From positions 1 to 64,000 of the forward strand of contig JAHBNG010000073.1 in the NCBI GenBank assembly GCA_019217005.1: DNA of 64,000 nucleotides. Reading direction: 5' to 3'. Positions 33,442 to 42,941 of this stretch are shown here, one piece after another (position 1 is the first letter of the stretch; each line of letters opens with the position of its first letter). Position numbers and translations under genes: made by a program. Under the pieces are notes generated by a model, which saw only the letters and a list, made by a program, of their open reading frames with translations, was not told where the DNA came from and ran no database searches. Source of the DNA: Chloroflexi bacterium TSY (GTDB lineage: Bacteria; Chloroflexota; Anaerolineae; Caldilineales; Caldilineaceae).

Positions 33442-33506
33442 CGGCGTAAATTGTTGCACGGATAAATAGCTTTATTCACTCGGATATGTGCAACAATTTA
33501 TCGCCG
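33442..33506. repeat. 65-bp fold-back sequence
   Basis: CGGCG-TAAATTGTTGCAC is answered by GTGCAACAATTTATCGCCG, with one unpaired base. It lies between the amidohydrolase and Rieske genes, right after the heptamer hairpin. A single copy was seen. Confidence 0.5.
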
Positions 33507-33553
33507 TAAGTATCTACGCCCAATTGTACTAGTGCAGTACATAGGGAGATACT

Positions 33554-34012
33554 ATGACCAAATACATTGTTGCGACAGTAAATGAAATTCCCCCTGGCGA
33601 ACGAAAGGTTCTTGAAGTAGGTGGTCGGCCAATCGGCGTGTTTAATCTTGAGGGAGAATTTTTCGCCTTACGAAACCAATGTCCACATCAAGGCGGTCCA
33701 CTCTGTCAAGGCAGATTATCGGGTCTAATCCAATCCAATAAACCTGGCGAGTATCAATATAGCCGCGTGAATGAAATCATCCGTTGCCCCTGGCATGGCT
33801 GGGAATATGACATCCGCACGGGTCAATCCTGGGTCGATCCGGCCACGACGCGGGTACGTCGTTATGAGGTGTCGTTGGAAGAGGGCGCAAATATTCCCGT
33901 CAACAGTGCCAACCGTAATGACGCTGAGTCTAGGGAACGGCAGAAAGGTCCATATATTGCAGAAACATATGAAGTGTCTATTGAAGAGCAATATGTGGTC
34001 GTGAATATCTAG
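33554..34012 (+). CDS. Rieske [2Fe-2S] ferredoxin-like protein
   Basis: A 152-residue protein with the two Rieske cluster motifs, CPHQGG (Cys-x-His) and CPWHGWEYD (Cys-x-x-His). Between them is an inserted loop of about 35 residues (LSGLIQSNKPGEYQYSRVNE). The length fits a stand-alone ferredoxin component of a ring-hydroxylating or similar oxygenase, with a short C-terminal extension. It would pass electrons to an oxygenase not seen here. It follows two amidohydrolase genes and precedes a sugar kinase gene by nine bases. Confidence 0.9.
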   Translation: MTKYIVATVNEIPPGERKVLEVGGRPIGVFNLEGEFFALRNQCPHQGGPLCQGRLSGLIQSNKPGEYQYSRVNEIIRCPWHGWEYDIRTGQSWVDPATTRVRRYEVSLEEGANIPVNSANRNDAESRERQKGPYIAETYEVSIEEQYVVVNI

Positions 34013-34020
34013 GTATTTAT

Positions 34021-35731
34021 ATGTCTCCAAAATATGTAATTGGGATCGATTTCGGCACGGAATCAGGGCGAGCATTGCTCGTTGATGTGGCGGATGGGCG
34101 TGAAGTTGCAACGGCAACCCATACCTATGCTCACGGGGTGATCGACACCAATTTACCAGAGAGCGACATACAGCTGCCCCCTGATTGGGCTCTGCAAGAT
34201 CCGAATGATTATATTGCGGTCTTAAGAGAAACCGTGCCGCCGATCCTTGCTCAAAGTGGCGTCGAGCCGGCTGATGTGATCGGGATTGGAATTGACTTTA
34301 CCTCATGTACCATGTTGCCGACCTTAGCCGATGGCACACCGCTTTGCCAGATCGACGAGTATCGTCATGAGCCACATGCCTGGGTCAAATTGTGGAAGCA
34401 TCATGCAGCCCAACCCGAAGCAGACCGCATGAATCAGCTTGCGGCAGAGCGTGGTGAAGCTTGGCTCGATTTTTATGGCGGCAAAGTTTCTTCGGAGTGG
34501 TTCTTCTGCAAGGCCCTACAAATACTTGACGAAGCCCCTCACATCTATCGTGCTGCCGAGCGCCTGATCGAGGCGGCAGATTGGATTGTTTGGCAGTTAA
34601 TTGGTCATGAAATTCGTAGCACTTGCACTGCTGGCTACAAAGCGCTGTGGCAGAAAGGCATGGGGTTTCCAAGTAGAGAGTATTTTGCCTCATTGCACCC
34701 AGATTTTGAGGATGTTGTAGAAACAAAAATGGATAGGGAGCTACTTCCGTTGGGAGCCAAAGCCGGCGAGTTGACAGAAGAGACCGCAGCACTATTGGGC
34801 CTCCAGCTCGGAACAGCCGTGGCAGTGGGCCTGATCGATGCACACGCGACTGTGCCAACGGCGCAAGCCACGTCAGCAGATGTGATGACGATCATCATGG
34901 GCACCAGCAACTGCCATATGCTGCTCAATAATAAGTGTGTTACGGTGCCAGGTATTGCTGGCGTTGTGGAGGATGGCATCATACCGGGGCTTTTTTGGGT
35001 ACGAAGCGGGACAAAGCGCCGTCGGCGATATCTTCGCTTGGTTTGTTGAGAATTGTGTTCCAATGCGCCATCACCTTGAGGCCGAAACGCAAAATCTCGA
35101 TATTCATACGTATGTGGAGTTGGAAGCCTCAAAACAGCGGCCCGGTGAACATGGTCTGCTGGCGCTAGATTGGTGGAACGGGAATCGCTCGACGCTGGTC
35201 GATGCAGAGCTCAGTGGCTTAATTGTCGGCATGACGCTTGCAACGACTGCTGTAGATCTCTACCGCGCGCTGCTCGAATCGACTGCCTTTGGTACACGAC
35301 GCATCATCGAAGCGTTTACCGAAAATGGTATACCCATCGAACGCATTGTAGCTGCTGGCGGACTCCCCGAACGCAATGAGCTATTGATGCAAATTTACGC
35401 CGATGTGACCAAACGCGAAATTCGAGTTGTGAGCAGCTCGCTGTCAGGAGCGCTTGGTGCCGCCATTCATGGAGCCGTTGCTGCTGGTGTTGAGACTGGT
35501 GGCTATGCGAATCTTTCTGAGGCATCAGCACGTATTGGTGGTTTGAAAGACAAAATCTATCGGCCGATTCCTCAGAATGTGGAGATTTACGAACGTCTCT
35601 ATACAGACTATGTCCGTTTATACAATTACTTTGGCCTCGGTGAAACTGGCTCAAATGAAATCAACTTTGGTGCAAGCTGTGACAACGACGGAAATAATGA
35701 TGTTATGAAGCGATTACGCTTGCTTCGTTAA
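34021..35731 (+). pseudogene. araB: L-ribulokinase-like FGGY kinase, frameshifted
   Basis: The N-terminal FGGY domain has VIGIDFGTESGRALLVDVAD, IGIDFTSCTMLP and WVKLWKHHAA, all typical of ribulokinase AraB. The C-terminal domain has TIIMGTSNCHMLL and, in the second frame, EAGQSAVGDIFAWF and VAAGGLPERNELLMQIYADV. The frame breaks at about 34987, where PG-FFGYEAGQ is restored by one G fewer in CCGGGGC. Intact AraB phosphorylates L-ribulose with ATP. No araA or araD lies nearby. The break may be a homopolymer sequencing error, because everything else is well conserved. Confidence 0.85.
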
Positions 35732-35765
35732 GGTGGCTAACTCGTCTATTAGTTTCGATTTTTTC

Positions 35766-35930
35766 ATGTCTCTTCTCAATAATATGCATCAAGATCTTCC
35801 CGGACACGCTTTGTATGTAATGGCAGTTCCAAAAGGGCGCGTTGAAGAAGAACTGATAGAGAGAACCAGCAGCGTGTTATGTCAACATATAGATGAGGAC
35901 AAAGGCAAGGAACCCAAAGGCGATACATAG
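35766..35930 (+). CDS. Small hypothetical open frame
   Basis: A 54-residue frame (MSLLNNMHQDLPGHALYVMA) between the kinase and the IS110 element. It has no clear ribosome-binding site and I recognise no family. It could be the remains of a gene cut by the neighbouring IS or simply chance. Confidence 0.2.
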   Translation: MSLLNNMHQDLPGHALYVMAVPKGRVEEELIERTSSVLCQHIDEDKGKEPKGDT

Positions 35931-35947
35931 TAAAAAATTAGAAGCAA

Positions 35948-37169
35948 TTAAGCGATAGGTTGGCGACGATGGGCTCGTTGCTGCAAATGGAAAGATTCAT
36001 CATAAGGTTTCTTGTCTTGCCACAATTTCCAAATGATGCAAATCCAGCGATTAGCGAGAGTGCGATCAGCATGACTCTTTTTGAGACCGCGTTGGCGAGC
36101 GGCGGTGTAAAAAGCAGCGGCCCAAGAAGACTCTTTGCGGGAGCAGCGAGCAAATTGCTGAGTAAAATAACGAAAGTCGTGATCGCAAGCTCTGCGGAAA
36201 TGAACGGTTCTGACTTTGCCACTTTGTTTGGTGACAGGACAGGTTCCCGCCAGAGACTGAAGGCTCATGGGAGAGGGAAAGCGTTTCCTGTCTTCGCCAA
36301 ACTTGACCAGAAGACTGGGAGCTAAAAGCTGGCCAGCACCAGGTAAAGAAGCAAAGATATGCTGATCCGGATGTTGCAGAAAAAAGTGACTGTAACTGGT
36401 CAAGGGTCTCTTGTTCATAGCGCAGTGCAAGCAAAAGACATTCAGCCAGCTGAAGAGCTTCTCGTTGATACGCTGGCACAAATGCAGGAGCTGATGTGGG
36501 ATAAGTGGCGGTTAACTTATCATAACAAGTGACCCATTTACGGGGTTGCGTATGTCGGTGCTGCTTGAGAAACTCTTGGAAGCCTTCATAGGTGGAGTTG
36601 CGCACATGCTCTGGCGTTGGATAGGTCAGAACCAGGTGGCAGGCAATCCGAGAAGGCCAGTTGCTGAAGACCTCAAGCAGCGCCGGATGGTAACGCAACA
36701 GGCAAGCGCGCAGACGGTTGGATAAGGCCACAGTCTCTTTGGTCCAGTATTGTGTGGCACTGCTGACCACTCGCATCTGCTGGAGTAATTCACTGCCAGG
36801 TGACCAAGGATAAAATCGATGGACATCGGTCCGCAACAAATCTGCTATCACATAGGCATCACTCTTATCATTATGCGCACCACTTTGACTATAGCGCTCC
36901 CGACTCTTGTTCACCACATTCGGCGGCACCACATAGACATTCTTGTACCCGCTCGACCAGAGATAATCAATCAGCAAATTATGCGCTGTTTCCAGTCCCA
37001 CTGTCACTTCATCATGGCTCGCTCCTGTCTTCTTTCTCATTTCTTCAATTTGGCGAAATCCCTTCTGGCTATGCTCTATCTGCGCATAGCCCAGCGCTCG
37101 TCCTGTCTCATCCAACATCATCACATCATGTTTCTTTTCACTCCAGTCGATTCCCATTTTCACTTTCAT
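35948..37169 (-). pseudogene. IS110-family DEDD recombinase, frameshifted, copy 1
   Basis: From ATG 37169 (AGGAGG upstream) the N-terminal RuvC-like domain has MGIDWSEKKHDV (Asp), VGLETAHNLLIDYLW (Glu) and HNDKSDAYVIADLLRTD (Asp pair). The C-terminal Tnp_20 domain has FASLPGAGQLLAPSLLVKFG and LAGTCPVTKQSGK, including the region of the catalytic serine, but in another frame. The break is near 36390 at CACTTTTTTCTGC, where five T's restore the frame. Confidence 0.82.
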
Positions 37170-37189
37170 CTTGGACCTCCTCTCCCGTA

Positions 37190-37430
37190 TCGCCTGAGCT
37201 CCTCAACTTTGACGCTGTTTTCCGTTTTCCTGTTATGGCACTCGAGGTGCTGCACGCTTTCGACGTTGCACGGCGTCGACCTGGCGGACTGTCCGGGAAG
37301 GGCGGTCGCACCGCTCGAAGAGGTTGGTCCTTTTTGCCAGGTCGAGAGTCCAATAAGTTTCGGCTTTCCTTGCTTTTGCCTTCCTTATTTTATCTCCCTT
37401 TCCTATATTACCTAACAGGAAGAGGTCAGG
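37190..37430 (-). ncRNA. IS110 bridge RNA candidate, copy 1
   Basis: The leader folds around the 8-bp stem GACCTGGC / GCCAGGTC (37278-37285 with 37336-37343). This encloses a GCGGTGCGACCGC hairpin, and is followed by the small stem GCAC-GTGC (37238-37250). The same structure in the other copy has paired base changes, which supports a functional RNA. IS110-family leaders encode bridge RNAs whose loops specify target and donor DNA. Confidence 0.68.
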
Positions 37431-37449
37431 TATGAGTCGTCAACGAGAC

Positions 37450-37720
37450 TGTTCTTGACCTCTACCTATTAGATAATATAGGAAAGGAGTTAGAATGAGA
37501 GAGACAGAAAGAGAGAAGCTGTCACTCGGAATCGAACTCCGGCTTGGTAAAAAAGGACCGCCCTCTTCCCGCGGTGCGACCGCCCTTCCCGGACCGTCCA
37601 CCAAGCCGACGCCTAGAACCGTCGCAAGCGTGTAGCATCTCGAATGCCATAATAGGAAAACGGAAAAGAGCGTCCGAAAAAAATGACCAAAGGCAATCCT
37701 CAAGTGAATGAGGAGGTCAA
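37450..37720 (+). ncRNA. IS110 bridge RNA candidate, copy 2
   Basis: The homologous leader has the stem GGCTTGGT / ACCAAGCC (37541-37548 with 37600-37607). It differs from copy 1 at three positions, each matched by the complementary change. The stem GCAT-ATGC (37635-37647) also differs by a paired change. The enclosed segment GCGGTGCGACCGCCCTTCCC is conserved. The bases just outside the main stem differ between copies, as expected for a guide segment. Confidence 0.7.
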
Positions 37721-37723
37721 AAA

Positions 37724-38943
37724 ATGCAGATATTCATAGGAATAGACTGGAGTGAAACAAAACATGATGTAATGATAACGGATGAAAACGGTCGTCGAAT
37801 TAACTACATGACAATAGAACATAGTGTGGATGGCTTTAAGCAACTAGAAAAGTGGCGAGAAACGATGGATATCGGCCATGAAAAATGTCGAATCGGATTA
37901 GAGACAGCACATAATCTGATAATTGACTACTTATGGGATGCTGGGTATACAAATCTATATGTCCTCCCACCGAACGTGGTCAAAGCAAGTCGGGCGAGGT
38001 ACAATCAGAGCGGTGCTCGCACTGATGAAAGTGATGCATATACGATAGCTGAACTGGTCAGAACAGATGTTCACCGATTCTATCCTTGGCATCCAGGGAG
38101 TGAATTACTCCAGCAAATGCGCATCGTGGTGAGCATGACCGAGTTTTGGCGCAAAGAAACGGTTGCTGTCTCCAATCGCTTGCGTAGTTGTTTGCTCAGA
38201 TACCATCCCGCTTTGCTCAATGTCTTTAGTTGGCCATCGCCCATTGCAGCTCATCTGATTCTGGCTTATCCGTCGCCGCAAGCAGCAGAAAAAAGCAACC
38301 TATGATGAATTTCAGGTCTTTCTCAAGCAACATAAACATAATCAGCCCTCCAAATGGCTCACCTGTTTTGATGCCTTGACCACACAACATCCCCGTTCAG
38401 CTCCGGGTGTTGCCCAAGCTTGTCAAGTTCAAGCCCAGCAACTTGCCCGACTCTTGCTCCATACCCTCAACTCCAAGCAAGCAACACTCCAACAGTTGAA
38501 CTCTCTTTTTCTGCAACACGAGGATCACCCCATTTTTGCTTCCCTGCCGGGCGCAGGAGAGCTCTTGGCTCCCTCTTTGCTGGTCAAATTTGGCGAAGAT
38601 CGCCGCCGCTTCCCCCCATTCCAGCATGGTCCAGACTTTAGCTGGCACGGCTCCCGTTACCAACCAAAGTGGCAAAGTCCACTTGGTCCACTTTCGCCGC
38701 TCTTGTGATAAAGAGTTTCGTTACTTTTCTCAGCAACTGGCTCGTTCTTCGCGCCAGCAATCTCGCTGGGCTTCGGCTTACTTTACACAAGCTCGTCAAA
38801 AGGGCCACTCGGTCAGTCGCTCTCATCGGGCTTTAGCCAACCGCTGGCTGGCCATTCTTTGGAAAATGTGGCAAGACCGAACCACCTATGACGAATCTTT
38901 CCACATTCGTCAACGAACTATCCGTCGTCGACCACAAGCTTAG
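37724..38943 (+). pseudogene. IS110-family DEDD recombinase, frameshifted, copy 2
   Basis: ATG 37724 has GAGGAGG upstream. FIGIDWSETKHDVM, IGLETAHNLIIDYLW and DESDAYTIAELVRTD give the DEDD residues. FASLPGAGELLAPSLL and LAGTAPVTNQSGK give the Tnp_20 domain. There are at least two breaks: near 38290 in an A run (GCAGAAAAAAGC) and near 38620 in a C run (CCCCCC before ATTCC). The protein cannot be made whole without correction. Confidence 0.8.
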
Positions 38944-38963
38944 TTTTTCTGCTTTCTTTTTTT

Positions 38964-40768
38964 CAGTAGCAGCAAAAGTCGGGTACAGAAATATTATGAC
39001 AAGTAAATGATTGCGACCAAAAAGAGATAAATTGAAGACCTCCGGAAGAAAAGGCTAGAATAGGAGAGGCCAAGGAGGTCCGGAAAAATGCGCAAAAAGA
39101 AGGAGAAGCAGGTAGAGAAACGATACTACCGACCAACAAAGAAGCGCTGTCCGAACTGCAAAAGCAAACTGAAAAGAAGCTATAAATTATGGCATAAGTA
39201 TCTGGAAACACTGGAGGGCAGATATTATGTGGTAAGTCATGGATATCGGTGTCAAAATGAGAACTGCTTGCAGCAAGAAGTGGTCTATCGTTCCCAAGAA
39301 GCAGAAGAGTTGGGTGTACCGAATGCGGTTATGGGTTAGATGTAATCGTCGAAATAGGATACCAACGATTTTGGCATCAACGAAGAGTGGCCGAAATCCA
39401 TAAAGGACTAAAAGAGCGGATAACGATATCTGAAAGACAAGTGCTGAACTTAATCGGTACATTTTAGCCTTGTTGCGAGCTGGACAGCCAGCGAAGGTAG
39501 TAAACCAGCAGAAAAATGGAAAAGGTTGGGCGGACTAATCCTCTCCATAGATGGGATGCAACCAGAGAAAGGAAGTCCAGCGCTCTATGTGGTTCGAGAA
39601 GTCCAGTTAGACATCACTTTGATGGCAGAAGTGTTGGAATCAGGGACTCACAAGACTCTGGTTTCAGCACTGTTGGAACCGATAAACGAATGGGAAATCC
39701 CTATCAAGGGCATCATCAGTGACGCCCAGGAAAACATCCAACTTGCTGTTGCTCAAGTGTGGCCGAATTGCCCCCATCAGACTTGTCAGTTCCATTGCAT
39801 TAAAGAAGCTGGGCGACTCACTTATGCGCTTGACCGTACAATGAAAACTCAACTCAAAAAGAAGCTGCGTGGCTTTTTGAATCGGGTCTACAAAACGGTT
39901 CGAGAATTGGCGGAAACCGATCCCTACAAAGCAGTTCTTTTGCAATATACTCGCTATCTGCGGTTCACTTTATTGACAAGAGGATTGGCTCCTTTTGAAT
40001 TAGGTGGCTTACAGATGGTTCAACAATTAATCACGATTGAAGCATCATTATTACGGGCTCAGGAAAAAGGGGGCATCCGTTACTGACCCGCTTAATCAAG
40101 ATTGCTGGTTTTCATCGTTTTTGCACTGTTCAAGCCAACCGCTTACGACGGCAACTTGGGTGGTTGGTGGCACTCCAACGGCTTTTGTCGCCTGACTCTC
40201 AAGCCGACGACCAGGTACAGGTCACTGCTCATTCCGTTGCATCAGCTGTTGATCAATATTTAGTCGCACTGACACAGGATACGACTCTCGATGACGCAGA
40301 TCGCTCGATTGTTCAGCATATCAACACAACATTTCGCAACCGTTGGTGGGGGGCTCTTTGTCTGCTACGATGTCTCGGGTCTTCCTTCCACTAACAATGC
40401 CCTGGAGGGCTTCTTTGGCCGCTTGAAAACCAATCAACGACTTATCACTGGACGCAAAAGTGTTAATAACTTCGTCCTTCGCTATGGCTCTTTTTGCTGC
40501 CTTCGTCGATCCGACTGAAACCAAAGACGAATTGCTCTTCCGGCTGCGATCCGTTGACCGGTCCGCTTATTTATTTGAACGGCAACGTTTACATTCGATC
40601 CTGGCTGAACGCAAAGATTATTTTCGCTTTTGCCATCACCTTGATTCAGTCGTTTCTGAACTTGAAATCGCTTGGGAGTCTGCTCTTCTTTCAAATACAA
40701 ATCGTCATGATTCTGACTCCCCTTCTAACTCAACATAATAAATTTGTACCCGACTTTTGCTGCTACTG
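38964..40768 (+). mobile_element. Unclassified DDE insertion sequence with 24-bp perfect terminal repeats
   Basis: The first 24 bases (38964-38987, beginning CAGTAGCAGCAAAAGTCG) are exactly inverted at 40745-40768. The flanks are T runs on both sides, so a target duplication cannot be measured well. The length of 1805 bp holds one broken transposase gene. I do not recognise the family; the CxxC zinc motif and late Glu motif are reminiscent of ISL3 or MULE-like DDE enzymes. Confidence 0.75.
39088..40735 (+). pseudogene. DDE transposase of the unclassified IS, several frameshifts
   Basis: The N-terminus MRKKKEKQVEKRYYRPTKKR is followed by a zinc-finger-like CPNCKSKL...CQNENC. Other frames give VIVEIGYQRFWHQRRVAEIH, LSIDGMQPEKGSPALYVVRE (first Asp), GIISDAQENIQLAV (second Asp), CQFHCIKEA and NNALEGFFGRLKTNQRLITG (Glu). 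At least three frame changes are seen (near 39330, 40080 and 40370). Confidence 0.7.
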
Positions 40769-41256
40769 TTTTTTTTCTTGATTGCCTTTGATTTCTCTCT
40801 TATGTCTACTTGCTACCAGCTCAATACCCAAGTTTACATAAAGTCGGAATTGTTGATTTTTTCCGACTCTTTTCAACGCGCCTATTTGGTATCTCTCTTA
40901 CTGACTAAGCGTGTCCGGGAAGTTCGGCTCTATCCACCCCCTTTCGATTGAAAAGAGGTTTCTTCTCTCTCTTCAAACGTCCGATTTCTGTCTAAAAAAC
41001 AAAAGTTTAGATTACAGACTCGTGCTTCATCCAGTCTTAAATTTGGTTTCTTCAGCAGGAAAGACCCGAATTCTTAGCATAGACGATGCACTAGACCAAA
41101 CAGCGATTTCAAATAAGAATAGGCACATTCGTGCGGCAGGTGACTGTCACTTGAGGCCATGCGAGGACGAAAGTTTGTCAGCCCTTTCTGTCCATTCGGG
41201 AGTGACTGTCACCTGGAACGGCCTAATTTGAAATTGTACTAGACCAAAATCGGGGC
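40769..41256. other. Intergenic region with palindromic element
   Basis: The gap between the IS and the ArsR-type gene. Its right half is the palindromic element at 41101-41237; the left part holds no supported gene. Confidence 0.45.
41101..41237. repeat. Palindromic element flanked by 11-bp direct repeats, copy 2
   Basis: It lies between two exact copies of ACTAGACCAAA (41090-41100 and 41238-41248). The ends ATTTCAAATAAG and CTAATTTGAAAT are inverted, and inner arms GGTGACTGTCACTT and AGTGACTGTCACC match those at 12016-12246. Its right end lies just before the promoter at 41257. Confidence 0.62.
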
Positions 41257-41305
41257 TTGACAACGATAAAAATATTTTTTATAATAAAATAAATTTTATC
41301 ATTAA
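41257..41305 (+). promoter_or_regulatory. Sigma-70 promoter and dyad operator of the ArsR-type gene
   Basis: TTGACA (41257-41262), a 17-base spacer and TATAAT (41280-41285) make a consensus promoter ending 32 bases before the start codon. The dyad GATAAAAAT (41265-41273) with ATTTTATC (41293-41300) straddles the -10 box and is a likely autoregulatory site. Confidence 0.75.
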
Positions 41306-41317
41306 TGAGCACAGATT

Positions 41318-41926
41318 ATGCAAGATGCCTTTTACATTGAAACTGTCGACCAAGCACAACATCTGCTGAAACCAGAGCGAATCGAGTTACTCAAGCAACT
41401 CGATCGCCCTCGAACTTGCCCCGAGTTGGCGGAGATTTTTGAGCAGTCGCCGCAACGCATCTACTATCACGTTAAGGCACTAGAAAAAGCGGGATTGGTC
41501 GAGAAGGTTGAAGAAAAACGAGTGCGTGGCGTTGTGGAGGGCCACTATCAAGCCCGCGCCCGAACCTACTGGTTTACGCCCAAATTGGTTGGTCAGGTGG
41601 GTAGCTCAAACCAAGTTCAAGATCAAGCAAGCCTACGCTTTCTCCTCTCACTCGCAGAGGAAGTTCATGAGGATATTGGCAGATTGGGGCATCAATCAGA
41701 AATCGGTCAAGATGTACCATCGCTAGGACTCTCCGCTCACATTTATCTGCCAGATGGCAGCCGCCGAGCTGATTTTCTAGCGGACGTACAGACATTTTTT
41801 ACTGAACTCGCGCAGAAATATGGTCTACCAGACAATCAAGAATCGGATGAATTGGGGGGCAAAAGCTTTCGGATTGTACTGGCTTGCTATCCCAAGGAAG
41901 CTGAGTCGCCGTCCCAAATTCGATGA
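41318..41926 (+). CDS. ArsR-like winged-helix regulator
   Basis: A 202-residue protein with an N-terminal winged helix of the ArsR/HTH_20 type (LLKPERIELLKQLDRPRTCP, ELAEIFEQSPQRIYYHVKAL, EKAGLVEKVEE) and a helical C-terminal region of about 110 residues. No cysteine metal site is visible. The start is fixed by the promoter close upstream. It precedes an SRPBCC/AHSA1-like gene by 60 bases; ArsR-SRPBCC pairs of this type are common, and the regulator usually controls its partner. Confidence 0.85.
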   Translation: MQDAFYIETVDQAQHLLKPERIELLKQLDRPRTCPELAEIFEQSPQRIYYHVKALEKAGLVEKVEEKRVRGVVEGHYQARARTYWFTPKLVGQVGSSNQVQDQASLRFLLSLAEEVHEDIGRLGHQSEIGQDVPSLGLSAHIYLPDGSRRADFLADVQTFFTELAQKYGLPDNQESDELGGKSFRIVLACYPKEAESPSQIR

Positions 41927-41986
41927 ACCCCATCCCTTCATCTTTTCATCTCGTTACACGCACCAACTTCTTTCAGGAGATCCAAC

Positions 41987-42916
41987 ATGCCACACGACGT
42001 ACAATTACAACTCTTTACAAATGCATCAATTACCAACACATTTCAAGCGCTGACAGATTCCCAGGCACTTCCGAAGTGGTTTGCAGAAGAGGCCGATGTC
42101 TCTATCGACCAAAAACGATACGATTTCTGGGGCTGCTACACACCTGAGACACCAGATCAGACGGGCGGTTCACATCCCATCACAAACCTGGAATTAGATG
42201 CTCTTTTGGCATACACTTGGCATGTTCGAGGGGAGGAGTCAACGGTTCATCTCCAACTGAAGCGGCACCAGGGACAAACGGTGGTAATTTTGCATCATCA
42301 GAACGTTGGAGATGGCGATAGAGAGGATCCAAGCACATTTTATAGTATGCAAGATTTTTGGTTTCTCTCGCTTGAAAACTTACGTCGTCATCTAGATGGC
42401 AAAGACGTCGTACGTTGTGACTTCAGCCAATTGGCCCCAGGTAGTTTTGAACAAAGCGTAGAAATCGAGGCAACGGCTGATACGGTATTTGATACGCTGA
42501 TTCGTCCAGATCAGTTAGAACGTTGGATCGCCAGCAAGGCCAAGGTAGAGCCAGAAGTTGGTGGAATATACGATTTTGGTTGGGGCGCGGAGGGAGGTCC
42601 AGTAAAAATCTTAGAGATTGTCCCCAGCGAAAAGCTTGTGTACAACTGGGGTTCTTGGCGAGACGATCCAGAAACGGTTACTTATTGGACGCTGGAGGAA
42701 TCGGGTGGCACAACACGTCTCACTCTGGTCCACAGCGGCTTTGCACCCGATCAACCCACCCAGGATCTCCAAGTCGGCTGGCACAACTTCCTGCTCTGGA
42801 TCAAGTCGATCTCCGAATATGGTGCCAGGTGGCAACCGCCGATCGCACCAGTGGACTCGAAAATAGCTCCATTTTACGCTGCTTCGATCGTGAATGCGCA
42901 AGGGCAGTTGATCTAG
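41987..42916 (+). CDS. Tandem SRPBCC/AHSA1-like protein
   Basis: A 309-residue protein made of two START/Bet v1-like domains. The first (about residues 1-145) begins VQLQLFTNASITNTFQALTD and has PKWFAEEADVS. The second (about 155-295) has SVEIEATADTVFDTLIRPDQ, LERWIASKAKVEPEVGGIYDF and WHNFLLWIK. ATG 41987 has AGGAG upstream. Such proteins bind hydrophobic ligands; a specific role is not known. It is co-directional with and probably regulated by the upstream ArsR-type gene. Confidence 0.85.
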   Translation: MPHDVQLQLFTNASITNTFQALTDSQALPKWFAEEADVSIDQKRYDFWGCYTPETPDQTGGSHPITNLELDALLAYTWHVRGEESTVHLQLKRHQGQTVVILHHQNVGDGDREDPSTFYSMQDFWFLSLENLRRHLDGKDVVRCDFSQLAPGSFEQSVEIEATADTVFDTLIRPDQLERWIASKAKVEPEVGGIYDFGWGAEGGPVKILEIVPSEKLVYNWGSWRDDPETVTYWTLEESGGTTRLTLVHSGFAPDQPTQDLQVGWHNFLLWIKSISEYGARWQPPIAPVDSKIAPFYAASIVNAQGQLI

Positions 42917-42941
42917 TATTTCTCGACTGCCTCCAGGAAGA

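Larger units (their letters stand above)
35940..37430 (-). mobile_element. IS110-family element, copy 1
   Basis: The transposase gene reads leftward from 37169 with a non-coding leader of about 250 bases at the right. The leader is homologous to that of the second copy (shared TGACCTCT.CCT and TAATATAGGAAAGG). The two elements stand head to head with about 27 bases between. IS110 elements have no terminal inverted repeats, so ends are approximate. Confidence 0.75.
37440..38963 (+). mobile_element. IS110-family element, copy 2
   Basis: Divergent from copy 1, with the leader at 37450-37720 and the recombinase at 37724-38943. Its right end is uncertain and abuts the next IS at 38964. Sequence identity to copy 1 is clear but moderate, so they are relatives and not a recent duplication. 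Confidence 0.72.
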
